NCBI GenBank assembly: GCA_013360295.1 | Contig: JABWCL010000031.1 | Coordinates: 1-53,663 of the forward strand | DNA: 53,663 bases | Direction of reading: 5' to 3' | DNA from: Ignavibacteriaceae bacterium | GTDB lineage: Bacteria > Bacteroidota > Ignavibacteria > Ignavibacteriales > Ignavibacteriaceae | Shown: positions 26,244 to 35,581 of the stretch, one piece after another | How the letters are laid out: the number at the start of each line of letters is the position of its first letter | Position numbering within the stretch: the stretch's first letter is position 1 | Notes under the pieces: model-generated | Databases searched by the model: none | Told to the model about the DNA's origin: nothing | Seen by the model: the letters and a program-made list of their open reading frames with translations, nothing else | Position numbers and translations under genes: made by a program

Positions 26244-27581
26244 TTAATTTTCTAGTCCTGTGGCTAATTTTTCCGCTATCTTCTTCTCAAGATAATCGCG
26301 AATCTCAGGTATATCTATGGCGTGCACAACATCGCTCGCGAAAGCGTAAATCAATACCCGCATTGCCGTATCGTGTGAAAAACCGCGTGATTTAAGATAA
26401 AAGAGCGAGTCTTTGCTCAGCTGCCCGACCGTCGCGCCGTGTGTACATTTTACATCATCAGCAAAGATTTCAAGCTGAGGTTTTGTGTTTACAAGTGCGT
26501 CTTCCGAGAGAAGCAGGTTTTTGTTTTCCTGGAAAGCGTTTGTTTTCTGAGCGTCTTTCCTTACCATCACCTTCCCGTTGAAGACAGCGCGGGAACTGTC
26601 ATTCAGCACTCCTTTATATAATTCGTGGCTGAGGCAGTGCGGCATCGCGTGGTCAATCCTGGTATGATTATCCACTAACTGGCTGCCTGAAGTGAGATAT
26701 AAACCGCGAAGGTTATTCTCAGCGCCCGATTCATCAAATCTTGTGTGCAGGTTGTTTCTTACTATTGATCCGCCAAAGTCGACGTTATAAGAAAGATAAT
26801 TACTGGCTTTCTTTTGTGATACTTCCGTCCGCGCGATATGATACGCGCCGAGGGCTTCGTCCTGTATCTTGATATGCTCTACGACCGCTCCTTCTTCTAA
26901 GAAGATTTCCGTTACAACATTCGTGAAATAAGCGGCTGAAGATAACGCTTCATAACTCTCGATAACCTTTATCTGGCTGTTCGCGCCCGCGATAAAAAGG
27001 TTTCGCGGCGCGTTCATTATCTCTTCATTTGAATTTGTCACATAAAATATATGAACAGGTTTTTCCACCACGGTATTTTTGTTCACATATATGAATGTGC
27101 CGTCTTCAATAAAAGCAGAACTGAGCGCGGTAAATATATTATCTTCGATCACCGCGTTTTTACCGATATAACCTGAAACAATTTCGGGTTTATCCTTTAT
27201 CGCGGTTTTGAGATTTGTTACGGTGAATCCCTCAGTCTCTTTCCAGCCAAAAGATAATTCATCCGAAAACCTGCCGTTCACAAATACAAGATGAATAAAG
27301 TCATTCCTGTTTATGAAAAACCTGTCCACTCCTTTAGCGTCAGCGATGACCGCTGAGTCAGCCGAAGGCTTAAAATATTTAGCGATGACCGGGCTGATGT
27401 TTGTGTACTTCCACTCCTCATCTTTAATTGTCGGAAAGCGAAGTTCGTTAAACCTCTTCAGCGCGTCTTTACGGTAAGTGTGAAGTTCGCCCTTAGTTCC
27501 GCCGTTAAGACGGTTTTCAAGGGAGGTGAATCCCTTATTAAAAAGTTCCTTTAATTCTTTATGTTTATCCATTACGGGCAA
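26244..27581 (-). CDS. sufD: Fe-S assembly scaffold subunit SufD
   Basis: 445-residue partner of SufB and SufC in the SufBC2D scaffold. The N-terminal helical part holds FNELRFPTIKDEEWKYTNIS. The beta-helix core includes HTRIDHAMPHCLSHELYKGV, AFQENKNLLLS, FADDVKCTHGATVG and LKSRGFSHDTAMRVL, which are family hallmarks. The gene begins 3 bp after sufC and is followed by sufS. It is shorter and less conserved than sufB, as expected. Confidence 0.95.
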   Translation of the reverse strand: MPVMDKHKELKELFNKGFTSLENRLNGGTKGELHTYRKDALKRFNELRFPTIKDEEWKYTNISPVIAKYFKPSADSAVIADAKGVDRFFINRNDFIHLVFVNGRFSDELSFGWKETEGFTVTNLKTAIKDKPEIVSGYIGKNAVIEDNIFTALSSAFIEDGTFIYVNKNTVVEKPVHIFYVTNSNEEIMNAPRNLFIAGANSQIKVIESYEALSSAAYFTNVVTEIFLEEGAVVEHIKIQDEALGAYHIARTEVSQKKASNYLSYNVDFGGSIVRNNLHTRFDESGAENNLRGLYLTSGSQLVDNHTRIDHAMPHCLSHELYKGVLNDSSRAVFNGKVMVRKDAQKTNAFQENKNLLLSEDALVNTKPQLEIFADDVKCTHGATVGQLSKDSLFYLKSRGFSHDTAMRVLIYAFASDVVHAIDIPEIRDYLEKKIAEKLATGLEN

Positions 27582-27584
27582 TCC

Positions 27585-28349
27585 TTACTGTCCGACAAAT
27601 TCTGTAATGTGCTCTTTCACCCAGTCATAGCCCTTTTCTTCAAGCTCAAGTGCCAGGCTCTTATCACCGGATTTTATTATCCTGCCATTGAATAATACGT
27701 GCACATAGTCAGGTACAATGTAGTTGAGAAGCCTCTGGTAGTGCGTCACCACGACAAATGCATTTTCCGGGGAACGAAGTTTAGTAACGCCGTTGGCTAC
27801 AATCCTGAGCGCGTCTATGTCAAGCCCTGAATCAGTTTCATCAAGGATACCTAGCGCCGGATTTAAGACCGCCATCTGGAAAATTTCATTTCTCTTCTTC
27901 TCGCCGCCTGAGAAACCTTCATTTACAGATCTCTGCATTAAGTCGTTGGGCATATCAACAAGCGACATTTTAGATTTGATCATGTTGAGAAAATCCATTG
28001 AATCGAGAGGTTCCTCGTTACGGTACTTTCTAATTTCATTCAGCGCGGTTTTCAGCAGGTTTACATTTGATACGCCCGGGATTTCAATCGGGTACTGGAA
28101 TGCAAGGAAAACTCCTTCTCTTGCCCTGTCTTCAGGAGCCATTTCAAGGAGGTTTTTACCGTTGAATAATACTTCTCCTTCGGTGACTTCATATTCTTCC
28201 CTGCCGGCAAGAACCTGAGCGAGTGTACTCTTACCGGAACCGTTAGGTCCCATTATGGCATGGACCTCGCCAGCCTTTACCGTAAGATTGATTCCCTTTA
28301 AAATATCTTTTCCGTCGATTGATGCGTGTAAATTTTTTATTTCTAACAT
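27585..28349 (-). CDS. sufC: Fe-S assembly ATPase SufC
   Basis: 254-residue ABC-type ATPase. Walker A is GPNGSGKST (34-42), then the Q-loop in FLAFQYPIEIPGV, the signature FSGGEKKRNEIFQM, Walker B LGILDETDSGLD and VTHYQRLLNYI. The EKKR signature variant and the Tyr after the His loop are SufC-specific. It lies 32 bp after sufB and 3 bp before sufD. It binds SufB and SufD in the cytoplasm and powers scaffold rearrangement. Confidence 0.96.
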   Translation of the reverse strand: MLEIKNLHASIDGKDILKGINLTVKAGEVHAIMGPNGSGKSTLAQVLAGREEYEVTEGEVLFNGKNLLEMAPEDRAREGVFLAFQYPIEIPGVSNVNLLKTALNEIRKYRNEEPLDSMDFLNMIKSKMSLVDMPNDLMQRSVNEGFSGGEKKRNEIFQMAVLNPALGILDETDSGLDIDALRIVANGVTKLRSPENAFVVVTHYQRLLNYIVPDYVHVLFNGRIIKSGDKSLALELEEKGYDWVKEHITEFVGQ

Positions 28350-28381
28350 TATTTTTCCTTTTCTTTTAAACTTTATTCTGA

Positions 28382-29830
28382 TTAACCTACGCTGCCTTCA
28401 AGGCTAACGCTTAATAATTTCTGTGCTTCCACGGCGAATTCCATCGGGAGTTCCCTGAATACTTCCTTGCAGTACCCGTTAACGATCATGCTCACCGCGT
28501 CTTCGGTAGATAAGCCTCTCTGATTGAGATAAAATATCTGATCTTCACCGATCTTTGAAGTTGTGGCTTCATGCTCAATGATTGCAGTCGGGTTATTAAC
28601 TTCAAGGTACGGGAATGTATGGGCGCCGCACTTATCTCCGATAAGAAGCGAGTCGCACTGAGAATAATTCCTGGCGTGAGAGGCTTTTTTACCGACTTTC
28701 ACCAGACCGCGGTAAGTATTATTGCTCACACCGGCCGAGATTCCTTTGGAAACAATTGTAGAGCGGGTATTATGTCCGATATGGATCATTTTTGTTCCGG
28801 TATCAGCCTGCTGCATATTGTTTGTAACTGCAACGGAGTAGAATTCACCAATTGAATTATCCCCCTGCAGGACACAGCTCGGGTATTTCCAGGTGATCGA
28901 AGAACCTGTCTCAACCTGTGTCCAGGAAATTTTCGAGTTAACTCCCTTGCACAGGCCGCGTTTGGTAACGAAATTATATATTCCGCCCCTCCCTTCCTTA
29001 TCGCCTGCGTACCAGTTCTGTATTGTAGAATACTTTATTTCCGCGTTATCAAGCGCTACAAGTTCCACGACAGCAGCGTGAAGCTGGTTCTCATCCCGCA
29101 TCGGAGCGGTACAGCCTTCAAGATAACTAACATAGGCGCTATCCTCAGCTACGATGAGTGTTCTTTCAAACTGTCCTGTATTTGAAGCGTTTATTCGGAA
29201 ATAAGTCGAAAGTTCCATAGGGCACCGCACTCCCTTCGGGATGAAGGCGAATGAACCATCGGTGAACACGGCTGAGTTAAGAGCCGCGTAAAAGTTATCG
29301 GTGTATGGAACGACTGAACCAATGTACTTTTTTACCAGGCCAGGGTGCTCCTGGATTGCTTCGGACATCGAGCAAAAAATGATGCCCATCTCTTTTAATT
29401 TTTCTTTATAGGTTGTCGCGACGGAAACACTATCGAATACCGCGTCAACCGCCACGCCGGCAAAGATCTTCTGTTCTTCGAGCGGTATACCAAGTTTCTC
29501 AAATGTTTTAATCAGCTCAGGGTCAACTTCATCAAGGCTGTTATACTTCGGACGATTCTTGGGCGCGGAATAATATATAATATCCTGAAAATCCGGCTTT
29601 GTGTAGCTTACGTTCGGCCATTCCGGTTCCTCCATTTTCAGCCAGTGGCGGTATGCTTTGAGCCTGTACTCAAGCATCCATTCCGGTTCATTTTTCTTTT
29701 TGGAGATGAGGGCGATAATATCTTCATTCAGTCCCTTCGGGGCGCTCTCCGTCTCAATATCCGTGACGAATCCGTACTTATATTCCTGATTCGCCAGTTT
29801 TTCAATTTCATTTGTTTCTGTGGTACTCAT
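28382..29830 (-). CDS. sufB: Fe-S assembly scaffold subunit SufB
   Basis: 482 residues, normal length. Hallmarks are YKFGF-like [66 protein letters not shown] and the C-terminal [20 protein letters not shown]. First gene of the operon. A ribosome-binding site (GGAG) lies a few bases upstream of the ATG. A promoter of the same type as that of secA lies 38-68 bp upstream. Confidence 0.97.
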   Translation of the reverse strand: MSTTETNEIEKLANQEYKYGFVTDIETESAPKGLNEDIIALISKKKNEPEWMLEYRLKAYRHWLKMEEPEWPNVSYTKPDFQDIIYYSAPKNRPKYNSLDEVDPELIKTFEKLGIPLEEQKIFAGVAVDAVFDSVSVATTYKEKLKEMGIIFCSMSEAIQEHPGLVKKYIGSVVPYTDNFYAALNSAVFTDGSFAFIPKGVRCPMELSTYFRINASNTGQFERTLIVAEDSAYVSYLEGCTAPMRDENQLHAAVVELVALDNAEIKYSTIQNWYAGDKEGRGGIYNFVTKRGLCKGVNSKISWTQVETGSSITWKYPSCVLQGDNSIGEFYSVAVTNNMQQADTGTKMIHIGHNTRSTIVSKGISAGVSNNTYRGLVKVGKKASHARNYSQCDSLLIGDKCGAHTFPYLEVNNPTAIIEHEATTSKIGEDQIFYLNQRGLSTEDAVSMIVNGYCKEVFRELPMEFAVEAQKLLSVSLEGSVG

Positions 29831-29867
29831 TTATCTCCGTTTGGAATAAATAATATATTTAATTACT

Positions 29868-29898
29868 TAAAGTTACTGAATCTTTACAAAAAAGTCAA
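29868..29898 (-). promoter_or_regulatory. Predicted SUF operon promoter (TTG-N20-TAACTTTA)
   Basis: On the minus strand, TTG (29896-29898), 20 nt, then TAACTTTA (29868-29875). The -7 sequence and spacing are identical to those before secA. The sufB start codon lies about 38 bp downstream. An IscR-like site might overlap but is not identifiable by eye. Confidence 0.55.
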
Positions 29899-30032
29899 GA
29901 TTGATTTATAATAAATAGAAGCAAATTTTTACGAAAATAGTTCCAAAAGTTATAAGGGCCTGCCTGTTTATATGGTAATTCTGATAGATCAACCAAAAAA
30001 TTCCTGACAGGATAAAAACTCCGCGGAAAAAC

Positions 30033-30064
30033 AAAAAAGCCGCCCGATTTTGAAAAGGGGCGGC
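30033..30064 (-). terminator. Intrinsic terminator after tsf
   Basis: On the minus strand, GCCGCCC (30058-30064) and GGGCGGC (30039-30045) form a 7-bp G/C stem around a 12-nt loop. TTTTTT follows (30033-30038). It ends the rplM-rpsI-rpsB-tsf unit about 20 bp after the tsf stop. Confidence 0.92.
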
Positions 30065-30084
30065 CTTAAACTGAGGAGGTTAAG

Positions 30085-30939
30085 TTACTGCTTGTTCTCG
30101 TCGCCGAGGTGGAAACGGAGGAAGGTGTTCAACTTAACATCGGCGGAATTCTGTTTATTGAATTCGGCAATAAGGTCCTTCACTGACTTGGAATTGTCCT
30201 TTATATAAGCCTGTTCAAACAAACAGTTCTCGCTGTAGAACTTATTAAGTTTTCCGGTGGCGATATTCTCTAGTATCTTATCCGGTTTCCCTTCTTTACG
30301 TGCGATCTCTTTGTATATTTCGATCTCTTTCTCAACGATATCTTTCGGCATTTCTTCGCGGAAAGTTACGAGCGGGCGCATAGCTGCAACCTGCATAGCT
30401 ATATCTTTCGCGATAGGGTTAAACTTCTCCATATTTGTCGCGTCAACGTTATCGAAGTTAACAACCACACCGAGCTTTGAGCCGGGATGAATGTAATCAA
30501 CAACGTATCCACCCGGATTGTCTATGAACCTGGCGCGTGATATCTCAATTTTTTCACCGACTTTGCCGATAAGATCTGTCAGTGCAGACTGATTCGCGTT
30601 CATAATATCAGCCGCGCTTGAAGCCTTGCTGCTGAAAGCTGAATCAATAACGGATTGTGAAAACTTAACAAAGTCATCTGATTTCGCGACGAAATCAGTT
30701 TCGCAGTTAATTTCAACTATACTTACCGAACGATTATCCTGTGCAACTTTGGTCAGTACAACTCCCTCGTTAGCGCTCTTTTCTGCTCTTTTGGCAGCAA
30801 CTGCGGCGCCTTTTTTACGAAGAATATCAACCGCCTTTTCCATGTCGCCATTGGCTTCGGTGAGGGCTTTTTTGCAGTCCATCATACCGGCGCCGGTCTT
30901 GGCTCTTAAATCATTTACTTGTGATGCTGTAATACTCAT
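30085..30939 (-). CDS. tsf: Elongation factor Ts
   Basis: GDP/GTP exchange factor for EF-Tu, 284 residues. The N-terminal UBA-type segment (ASQVNDLRAKTGAGMMDCKKALTEA) and the catalytic core (EINCETDFVAKSDDFVKF) are exact family hallmarks; DIAMQVAAMRPL follows. It lies 20 bp after rpsB in the conserved pair and is ended by the terminator at 30033-30064. Confidence 0.97.
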   Translation of the reverse strand: MSITASQVNDLRAKTGAGMMDCKKALTEANGDMEKAVDILRKKGAAVAAKRAEKSANEGVVLTKVAQDNRSVSIVEINCETDFVAKSDDFVKFSQSVIDSAFSSKASSAADIMNANQSALTDLIGKVGEKIEISRARFIDNPGGYVVDYIHPGSKLGVVVNFDNVDATNMEKFNPIAKDIAMQVAAMRPLVTFREEMPKDIVEKEIEIYKEIARKEGKPDKILENIATGKLNKFYSENCLFEQAYIKDNSKSVKDLIAEFNKQNSADVKLNTFLRFHLGDENKQ

Positions 30940-30959
30940 TTCAATTTACCTGATAATTA

Positions 30960-31739
30960 TTATTCTTTTCCTGAAGGCGTTTCGGGTTCTTCCCTGATGC
31001 CTTTCTCTTTTTTAACTCTTTCACCCTCAGCAGCCTGCTCTGCTTTCACTTCTTTTGCCTTGGCTCCGCCTTCTATCGCGGCATCAGCCATTAACTTTAA
31101 GATCAGTTCAATTGTCTTAACGGCATCATCATTAGCGGGAATGATGTGGTCAATCGGATCGGGGTCGCAGTTAGTGTCCACAATGGCAAACACGGGGATT
31201 CCCAGCCTCTTAGCTTCCATTACCGCGATCTCTTCTTTCTTCACGTCAACTACAAAGAGCGCTCCGGGAAGCCTGTTCATTGTTTCGACTCCCTCCAGAA
31301 TCTTTTTCAGTTTATCCTTTTCTCTTGAAAGGAAGAGCCTTTCCTTTTTAGTAAGCATTTCAAATGTACCATCGCTCTCCTGTTTTTCAATGTTATGAAG
31401 GCGTTTGATACTTTTCCTGATGGTAGAAAAATTGGTAAGCATACCGCCGAGCCATCTTTCACTTACCCAGTTCATTTCGCTTCTTTTGGCTTCGGTCTCG
31501 ATAATATTTTTAGCCTGCTTCTTTGTACCGACAAAAAGGACCTTGTGTCCATCGGCGGTAATTTTGGCTAACTGTTCGTAAACTTCGTGAATATTGATCT
31601 GGGTTTTCTTAAGATCAATGATGTGAATCCCGTTTTTTTCCATAAAGATATATGGTTTCATTTTCGGGTTCCAACGGCGTGTCAAATGGCCGAAATGCGC
31701 TCCCGCCTCGACCAGTTGAAGGATATCAACTTTGTTCAT
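30960..31739 (-). CDS. rpsB: Ribosomal protein uS2
   Basis: Small-subunit protein uS2, 259 residues from the ATG at 31739. I prefer this start because the ribosome-binding site AGGAG lies just upstream and [23 protein letters not shown] is the family start; an earlier in-frame start adds 11 residues. The motifs [19 protein letters not shown] and [17 protein letters not shown] are conserved. The C-terminal 30 residues are charged and variable. Confidence 0.96.
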   Translation of the reverse strand: MNKVDILQLVEAGAHFGHLTRRWNPKMKPYIFMEKNGIHIIDLKKTQINIHEVYEQLAKITADGHKVLFVGTKKQAKNIIETEAKRSEMNWVSERWLGGMLTNFSTIRKSIKRLHNIEKQESDGTFEMLTKKERLFLSREKDKLKKILEGVETMNRLPGALFVVDVKKEEIAVMEAKRLGIPVFAIVDTNCDPDPIDHIIPANDDAVKTIELILKLMADAAIEGGAKAKEVKAEQAAEGERVKKEKGIREEPETPSGKE

Positions 31740-31857
31740 GGTGTCTCCTGTTGATTCATTTACTCCCGTCACTTTCGCCTTTCATGCCACATTAACGGGC
31801 ACACAGGGGGCAAATCGGGGAGTATGGTTAATAATTAAGTTAGTTAAATAAAAAATT

Positions 31858-32244
31858 TTAGCGTTTAGAGAACTGGAATCTTTTTCTTGCTTTCGGCCTG
31901 CCGTATTTTTTGCGTTCAACCATTCTCGGGTCTCTGGTAAGAAGTCCTTCAACTTTAAGTTTAGGCTTCAGTTCAGGATCCATATCAATGATCGCCCTTG
32001 AAATGGCTAACCTTGTAGCCTGAGCCTGGCCGGTTGTTCCGCCGCCGGAAACATTAACAACAATATCAAACTTCCCTTCGTTATCGGTAAGTTTCATAGG
32101 GGTTAAGATATCTTCCGCATTGACGCCCTCACCAAAGTAAGCGACATAATCCTTACCGTTGACTTCAATTTTTCCGTTCCCGCTTTTCAGGGATATCCTG
32201 GCTACGGATGTTTTTCTTCTGCCGATATAAATTTTATCGTTCAT
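31858..32244 (-). CDS. rpsI: Ribosomal protein uS9
   Basis: 128 residues: YIGRRKTSVARISLKSGNG at the start, GGGTTGQAQATRLAISRAI in the middle and the invariant C-terminus RKRFQFSKR that reaches the decoding centre. It follows rplM by 15 bp, the universal pair. About 120 bp separate it from rpsB with no clear terminator, so read-through is likely. Confidence 0.97.
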   Translation of the reverse strand: MNDKIYIGRRKTSVARISLKSGNGKIEVNGKDYVAYFGEGVNAEDILTPMKLTDNEGKFDIVVNVSGGGTTGQAQATRLAISRAIIDMDPELKPKLKVEGLLTRDPRMVERKKYGRPKARKRFQFSKR

Positions 32245-32259
32245 TAAAAAATTTTCCTC

Positions 32260-32697
32260 TTAGTTTAATATTTCCGGTTTCTGCGCAACATGCGGATGCT
32301 CAGTACCACGATATACTTTTAATTTCTTAATAAGTTTATTCCCAAGCCTGGTCTTCGGCAGCATACCTCTGACGGCCTGTTCAACTACATATTCCGGTTT
32401 CTTATCCATAAGTTCCCTGAAGGATTTAATTTTTAATCCTCCCGGATAGCCTGAATAGTGGTAGTATTCTTTTAAGCTTGACCTTTTACCGGTTACGCGA
32501 ACCTGGTCAGCATTTAACACGATCACAAAATCACCGGTATCCATATTAGGAGTAAACACAGGTTTGTCTTTACCTCTGATGATACGGGCTATTTTGGTCG
32601 CCATTCTACCGAGTGTTTTGTCCTTTGCGTCGATTACATACCATTTCTTCGCGACTTCCTCGGATTTGTAAAATTTCGTAGCTTTTTCTTTTTTCAC
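32260..32697 (-). CDS. rplM: Ribosomal protein uL13
   Basis: 145 residues from a GTG start with an AGGAG-like site upstream. Hallmarks are WYVIDAKDKTLGRMATKIA, PNMDTGDFVIVLNADQVRVTG and AVRGMLPKTRLG. First gene of rplM-rpsI-rpsB-tsf. The TTG-N20-TAAATTAG promoter at 32743-32773 leaves a short leader; no known r-protein leader structure is recognised. Confidence 0.97.
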   Translation of the reverse strand: MKKEKATKFYKSEEVAKKWYVIDAKDKTLGRMATKIARIIRGKDKPVFTPNMDTGDFVIVLNADQVRVTGKRSSLKEYYHYSGYPGGLKIKSFRELMDKKPEYVVEQAVRGMLPKTRLGNKLIKKLKVYRGTEHPHVAQKPEILN

Positions 32698-32742
32698 TTA
32701 AAAAAGTCTCCTGATTCCATTATCTCAATTTTTGCAAGACTA

Positions 32743-32773
32743 CTAATTTAAGCATAATTAGTTACAAAGTCAA
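32743..32773 (-). promoter_or_regulatory. Predicted rplM operon promoter (TTG-N20-TAAATTAG)
   Basis: On the minus strand TTG (32771-32773) is followed after 20 nt by TAAATTAG (32743-32750), one mismatch from TAnnTTTG. It lies about 45 bp before the rplM GTG. Confidence 0.5.
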
Positions 32774-32830
32774 CAAAAACAGCACGGAAAATTATTTTAA
32801 AATACGTGACTGCAATCACATCAACCTTCT

Positions 32831-34336
32831 CTAACCGCTGATTTTTATCTTCAGTGAGAGTCCTTTTTTACTTTCCTGGTAGAGCCTGTTATAGGCTGAT
32901 ATAATATAATTGAATTCTCCGGTCGCGCCTTTAAGGTCTTCCGTATACTCTGCTGAATCCGCGCCCGGAATCACTCCAACAATCTTTGAAGAATTATTCA
33001 GGTTGATCTCTTCATCAGCGCTGAACCTGTATATGATGTAACCGGAGACATCTTTCTTGTCTGTCTGCTCCCACGTAAGTTTAACCTTTCCACCAGAATA
33101 CACTGCGTTCATTTTCAGCGGAGCGGCAGGCACGACAAAATTCTGCCACGCCATCACCGGGGGTAGAGCCGGATGAGAGTGAAGTTCGTTCTTAAGGCGG
33201 ACGGAAAAATCTTTGAATGCATTTGAGGTAATGGATTTCGAACTGAAAAAGATATGCCCTGAAACATTGGCCGTTTCACGGTTAAGTTTGATCTGCCTGT
33301 CAATCTCATCTTTTTCCTTTTCGTATCTCGGAGAGGCTAACCTACTGGAATAAAGACCTACATACAAATGAACATCCCCAGAGACTGATGCCCACCAGGG
33401 AAGCAGTTTGGAGTAAGGAGCTTTTTCGTGCTCCATCTCCCAGTAAAGCTGAGGAACGATATAATCCACTGTCTTATCCTTAATCCAGGTAAGCGGGTCG
33501 CAGTACAAAATGGAGTATGAGTTAAAGCCGGAAGTTCCTGCATACTTGTTTTCAACAATACCAAAGGGGCTGACACCGAATTTGATCCACGGTTTTACCT
33601 GTTTAATGGTGTCATTAACCTGGGCAATCATAGTATTGATATTATATCGCCTCCAGTCATCAACATTATTTATGCCGTTATTATAGAGAGCGTATGTAAG
33701 CGAATCCTCGCTTGATACTTTTGGTGAATATGGATAGAAATAATCATCGAAGTGGATACCGTCAACATCATACTTGCGGACAATATCTCCGACAACCAGT
33801 TTAATATAATTGCGCACCGCGGGGAGCCCGGGATCAAGCATTTTATAATCGTTGAATGTCAGAATCCAGGAAGGGAACGTAACAGCGATATGATCAGGCG
33901 AGGCCGGATAATCTCCGACTTTTTTAACCGCACGGTAAGGATTGAGCCAGGCGTGCAGTTCCATCCCTCGTTTGTGGGCTTCTTCAATCACAATTTTCAG
34001 CGGATCAAAATATGGCGAGGGTGCCTCCCCCTGCTTGCCGGTCAGCCAATATGACCAGGGTTCATAATCAGATTCATACAACGCGTCGCATTCGGTCCTG
34101 ACCTGAAAGAAAACCGCGTTTATCCCAGCGTCTTTTAGTTTATCGAGTTCCTGTTTGAGATCATTGATTTTTTGCTCTGTGGTTTGATTGCGTGAGGCAG
34201 GCCAGTCAATATTAGCGACTGTGGCAATCCAGACTCCTCTCATCTCCCTTTTACCGGTGTACTCATAAGGGGCACAGCCATAAAGGAATAAAAGTGAGAG
34301 GGAAACGAATAGTGATAACTGAATTTTCTTGGTCAT
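32831..34336 (-). CDS. GHL10-type glycosidase-like lipoprotein with Fn3 domain
   Basis: 501 residues. Lipoprotein signal ends SLLFLYGC (Cys21). The main domain (about 33-380) is GHL10/DUF187: REMRGVWIATVANIDWPAS, INAVFFQVRTECDALYES, RGMELHAWLNPYRAV and VDGIHFDDYFYPY, a TIM-barrel family of predicted glycosyl hydrolases acting on envelope or peptidoglycan-derived glycans. The last 95 or so residues are a fibronectin type III module (GGKVKLTWEQTDKKDVSGYIIYR). Likely anchored in the outer or inner membrane facing the periplasm. Substrate unknown. Stands alone between the rplM promoter and the marR terminator. Confidence 0.85.
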   Translation of the reverse strand: MTKKIQLSLFVSLSLLFLYGCAPYEYTGKREMRGVWIATVANIDWPASRNQTTEQKINDLKQELDKLKDAGINAVFFQVRTECDALYESDYEPWSYWLTGKQGEAPSPYFDPLKIVIEEAHKRGMELHAWLNPYRAVKKVGDYPASPDHIAVTFPSWILTFNDYKMLDPGLPAVRNYIKLVVGDIVRKYDVDGIHFDDYFYPYSPKVSSEDSLTYALYNNGINNVDDWRRYNINTMIAQVNDTIKQVKPWIKFGVSPFGIVENKYAGTSGFNSYSILYCDPLTWIKDKTVDYIVPQLYWEMEHEKAPYSKLLPWWASVSGDVHLYVGLYSSRLASPRYEKEKDEIDRQIKLNRETANVSGHIFFSSKSITSNAFKDFSVRLKNELHSHPALPPVMAWQNFVVPAAPLKMNAVYSGGKVKLTWEQTDKKDVSGYIIYRFSADEEINLNNSSKIVGVIPGADSAEYTEDLKGATGEFNYIISAYNRLYQESKKGLSLKIKISG

Positions 34337-34444
34337 ATACAGAATGAGATTAATTTATTAAGTCAAAATAGCAAACATAAATAAATATTGAAATTAAATA
34401 GAGCGCGGCGTGTCCGGAAATTATATGCCTGATCAGAATGGTTT

Positions 34445-34475
34445 AAAATAAAACAACCACCCCTTGCGGAGTGGT
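34445..34475 (-). terminator. Intrinsic terminator after the marR gene
   Basis: On the minus strand, ACCACTCC (34468-34475) and GGGGTGGT (34456-34463) pair (one G-U) with a GCAA loop. A T-rich tract GTTTTATTTT follows. Confidence 0.85.
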
Positions 34476-34498
34476 CGTTAATTAAGAATCAAAGAACA

Positions 34499-34948
34499 CT
34501 ATTTTGAAAGAGCTTTGTGCAGCTTTCCAATATAGGCGCTGGCCTTACGGCTATTCGCGGCTCCCACCAAACCATTTATCCTGCGGTTCAGTGCATTCCA
34601 AGCAGTTTTTATTTTCGGAGTCAGTGCAAGAGATTTCTTCGTCGGAACGAGAGACATATTCCTGCCGGCTGCTTTCCTTTTTACATACTGCTTTGCTTCA
34701 AGAGCGTCAACTAATCGGGTGATTGTTGATGGCTGGAGATTTAAGAACATACTAATCTCCTTCGCGCTTATACCCGGCATCTTATTCGCAAGTAAGAGTA
34801 TAAATGCAGAGGATGGCGCTAAGCCAGTAATCTGGAATTCTTCATCGGCAACGGCATTTATGGTGCGGGCTAATGAGGTGATGTTAAAGAATAAATCTCC
34901 GTCGAAATCTACTGGAGATTTAACCGGGGCAGTTTTTTTTGTTTGCAT
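34499..34948 (-). CDS. MarR-family transcriptional regulator
   Basis: 149 residues. The winged helix is central: ISAKEISMFLNLQPSTITRLVDALEAKQYVKRKAAGRNMSLVPTKKSLAL. Helical dimerisation arms flank it. MarR proteins repress nearby genes and respond to small phenolic or lipophilic ligands. Here the flanking genes are unrelated, so targets are unknown; a promoter lies within the end of the pseudouridine synthase gene. Confidence 0.88.
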   Translation of the reverse strand: MQTKKTAPVKSPVDFDGDLFFNITSLARTINAVADEEFQITGLAPSSAFILLLANKMPGISAKEISMFLNLQPSTITRLVDALEAKQYVKRKAAGRNMSLVPTKKSLALTPKIKTAWNALNRRINGLVGAANSRKASAYIGKLHKALSK

Positions 34949-34980
34949 GGTAAATCTTCTTTAATTATTGATTACGAATG

Positions 34981-35011
34981 CAAATTAAGCAAAATATTTA
35001 TTTAAATCCAA
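34981..35011 (-). promoter_or_regulatory. Predicted marR promoter (TTG-N20-TTAATTTG)
   Basis: On the minus strand, TTG (35009-35011), 20 nt, then TTAATTTG (34981-34988), one mismatch from TAnnTTTG. It lies about 33 bp before the marR ATG and overlaps the 3' end of the pseudouridine synthase gene. Confidence 0.4.
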
Positions 35012-35573
35012 TTCTATGTAAAAAATTTTCTTTTTCCCGGTCCGTAAGCTCCCGAACCCCGCCCTGCTTGAGCCCCTCGATAGTTAGATTTACAATTCTA
35101 TACCGTAATAGCCTCAGGGTAGGATGACCTACCGCGGCGGTCATTTTCCTGACCTGACGGTTCCTGCCTTCTACCAAAGTAATTGAGAGCCAGCTTGCCG
35201 GAATATTGGCACGAAACCGGATCGGGGGAATTCTGTTGTCCGGAACGGGGGGAGGGATGATCCGGCACTTCGCGGGGAGGGTCATTTTCTTTTCAATCTC
35301 AACTCCGGCACTGATTCTCGCGAGCGCTTCGGCATCAGGGACCCCTTCAACCTGCGCAAAATACTCACGTTCGTGATCTTTCTCATTAAGAAGAATATGG
35401 GTTAACTTCTTATCGTTTGTAAGTAATAGGAGTCCCTCCGAATCAAAGTCCAGCCTGCCGACAGGGTAAATCCCCTGTGGAAAGGGGTAAAGACTGCCGA
35501 GTGTTTGTCTCCCTTCCTTATCAGTGAACTGGCTTAAAACCCCGTAAGGTTTATTGACAATGAAGTACTTCAG
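34998..35573 (-). CDS. rluE: RluE-type 23S rRNA pseudouridine synthase, non-standard start
   Basis: Converts a uridine in 23S rRNA to pseudouridine. Reading back from the stop, the frame is open to 35573 and gives 191 residues in full family register: KYFIVNKPYGVLSQFTD, then YPVGRLDFDSEGLLLLTND (catalytic Asp42), the EREYFAQVEG segment and the C-terminal LVEGRNRQVRKMTAAVGHPTLRLLRY. No ATG, GTG or TTG exists between an upstream in-frame TGA and the conserved NKPYG. The only plausible start at the expected place is CTG at 35571-35573 (ATA or ATT are further options). It lies 8 bp after the previous gene's stop, suggesting coupling. A call from the internal ATG would lose half the protein. Confidence 0.85.
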   Translation of the reverse strand: MKYFIVNKPYGVLSQFTDKEGRQTLGSLYPFPQGIYPVGRLDFDSEGLLLLTNDKKLTHILLNEKDHEREYFAQVEGVPDAEALARISAGVEIEKKMTLPAKCRIIPPPVPDNRIPPIRFRANIPASWLSITLVEGRNRQVRKMTAAVGHPTLRLLRYRIVNLTIEGLKQGGVRELTDREKENFLHRIGFK

Positions 35574-35581
35574 GCCTGTTA

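Noticed and set aside
31740-31772. Longer start for rpsB
   Set aside because: The ribosome-binding site and family start are at 31739.
34998-35285. Short 95-residue protein from the internal ATG
   Set aside because: It is only the C-terminal half of the RluE-type synthase; the conserved catalytic half lies upstream in the same frame.
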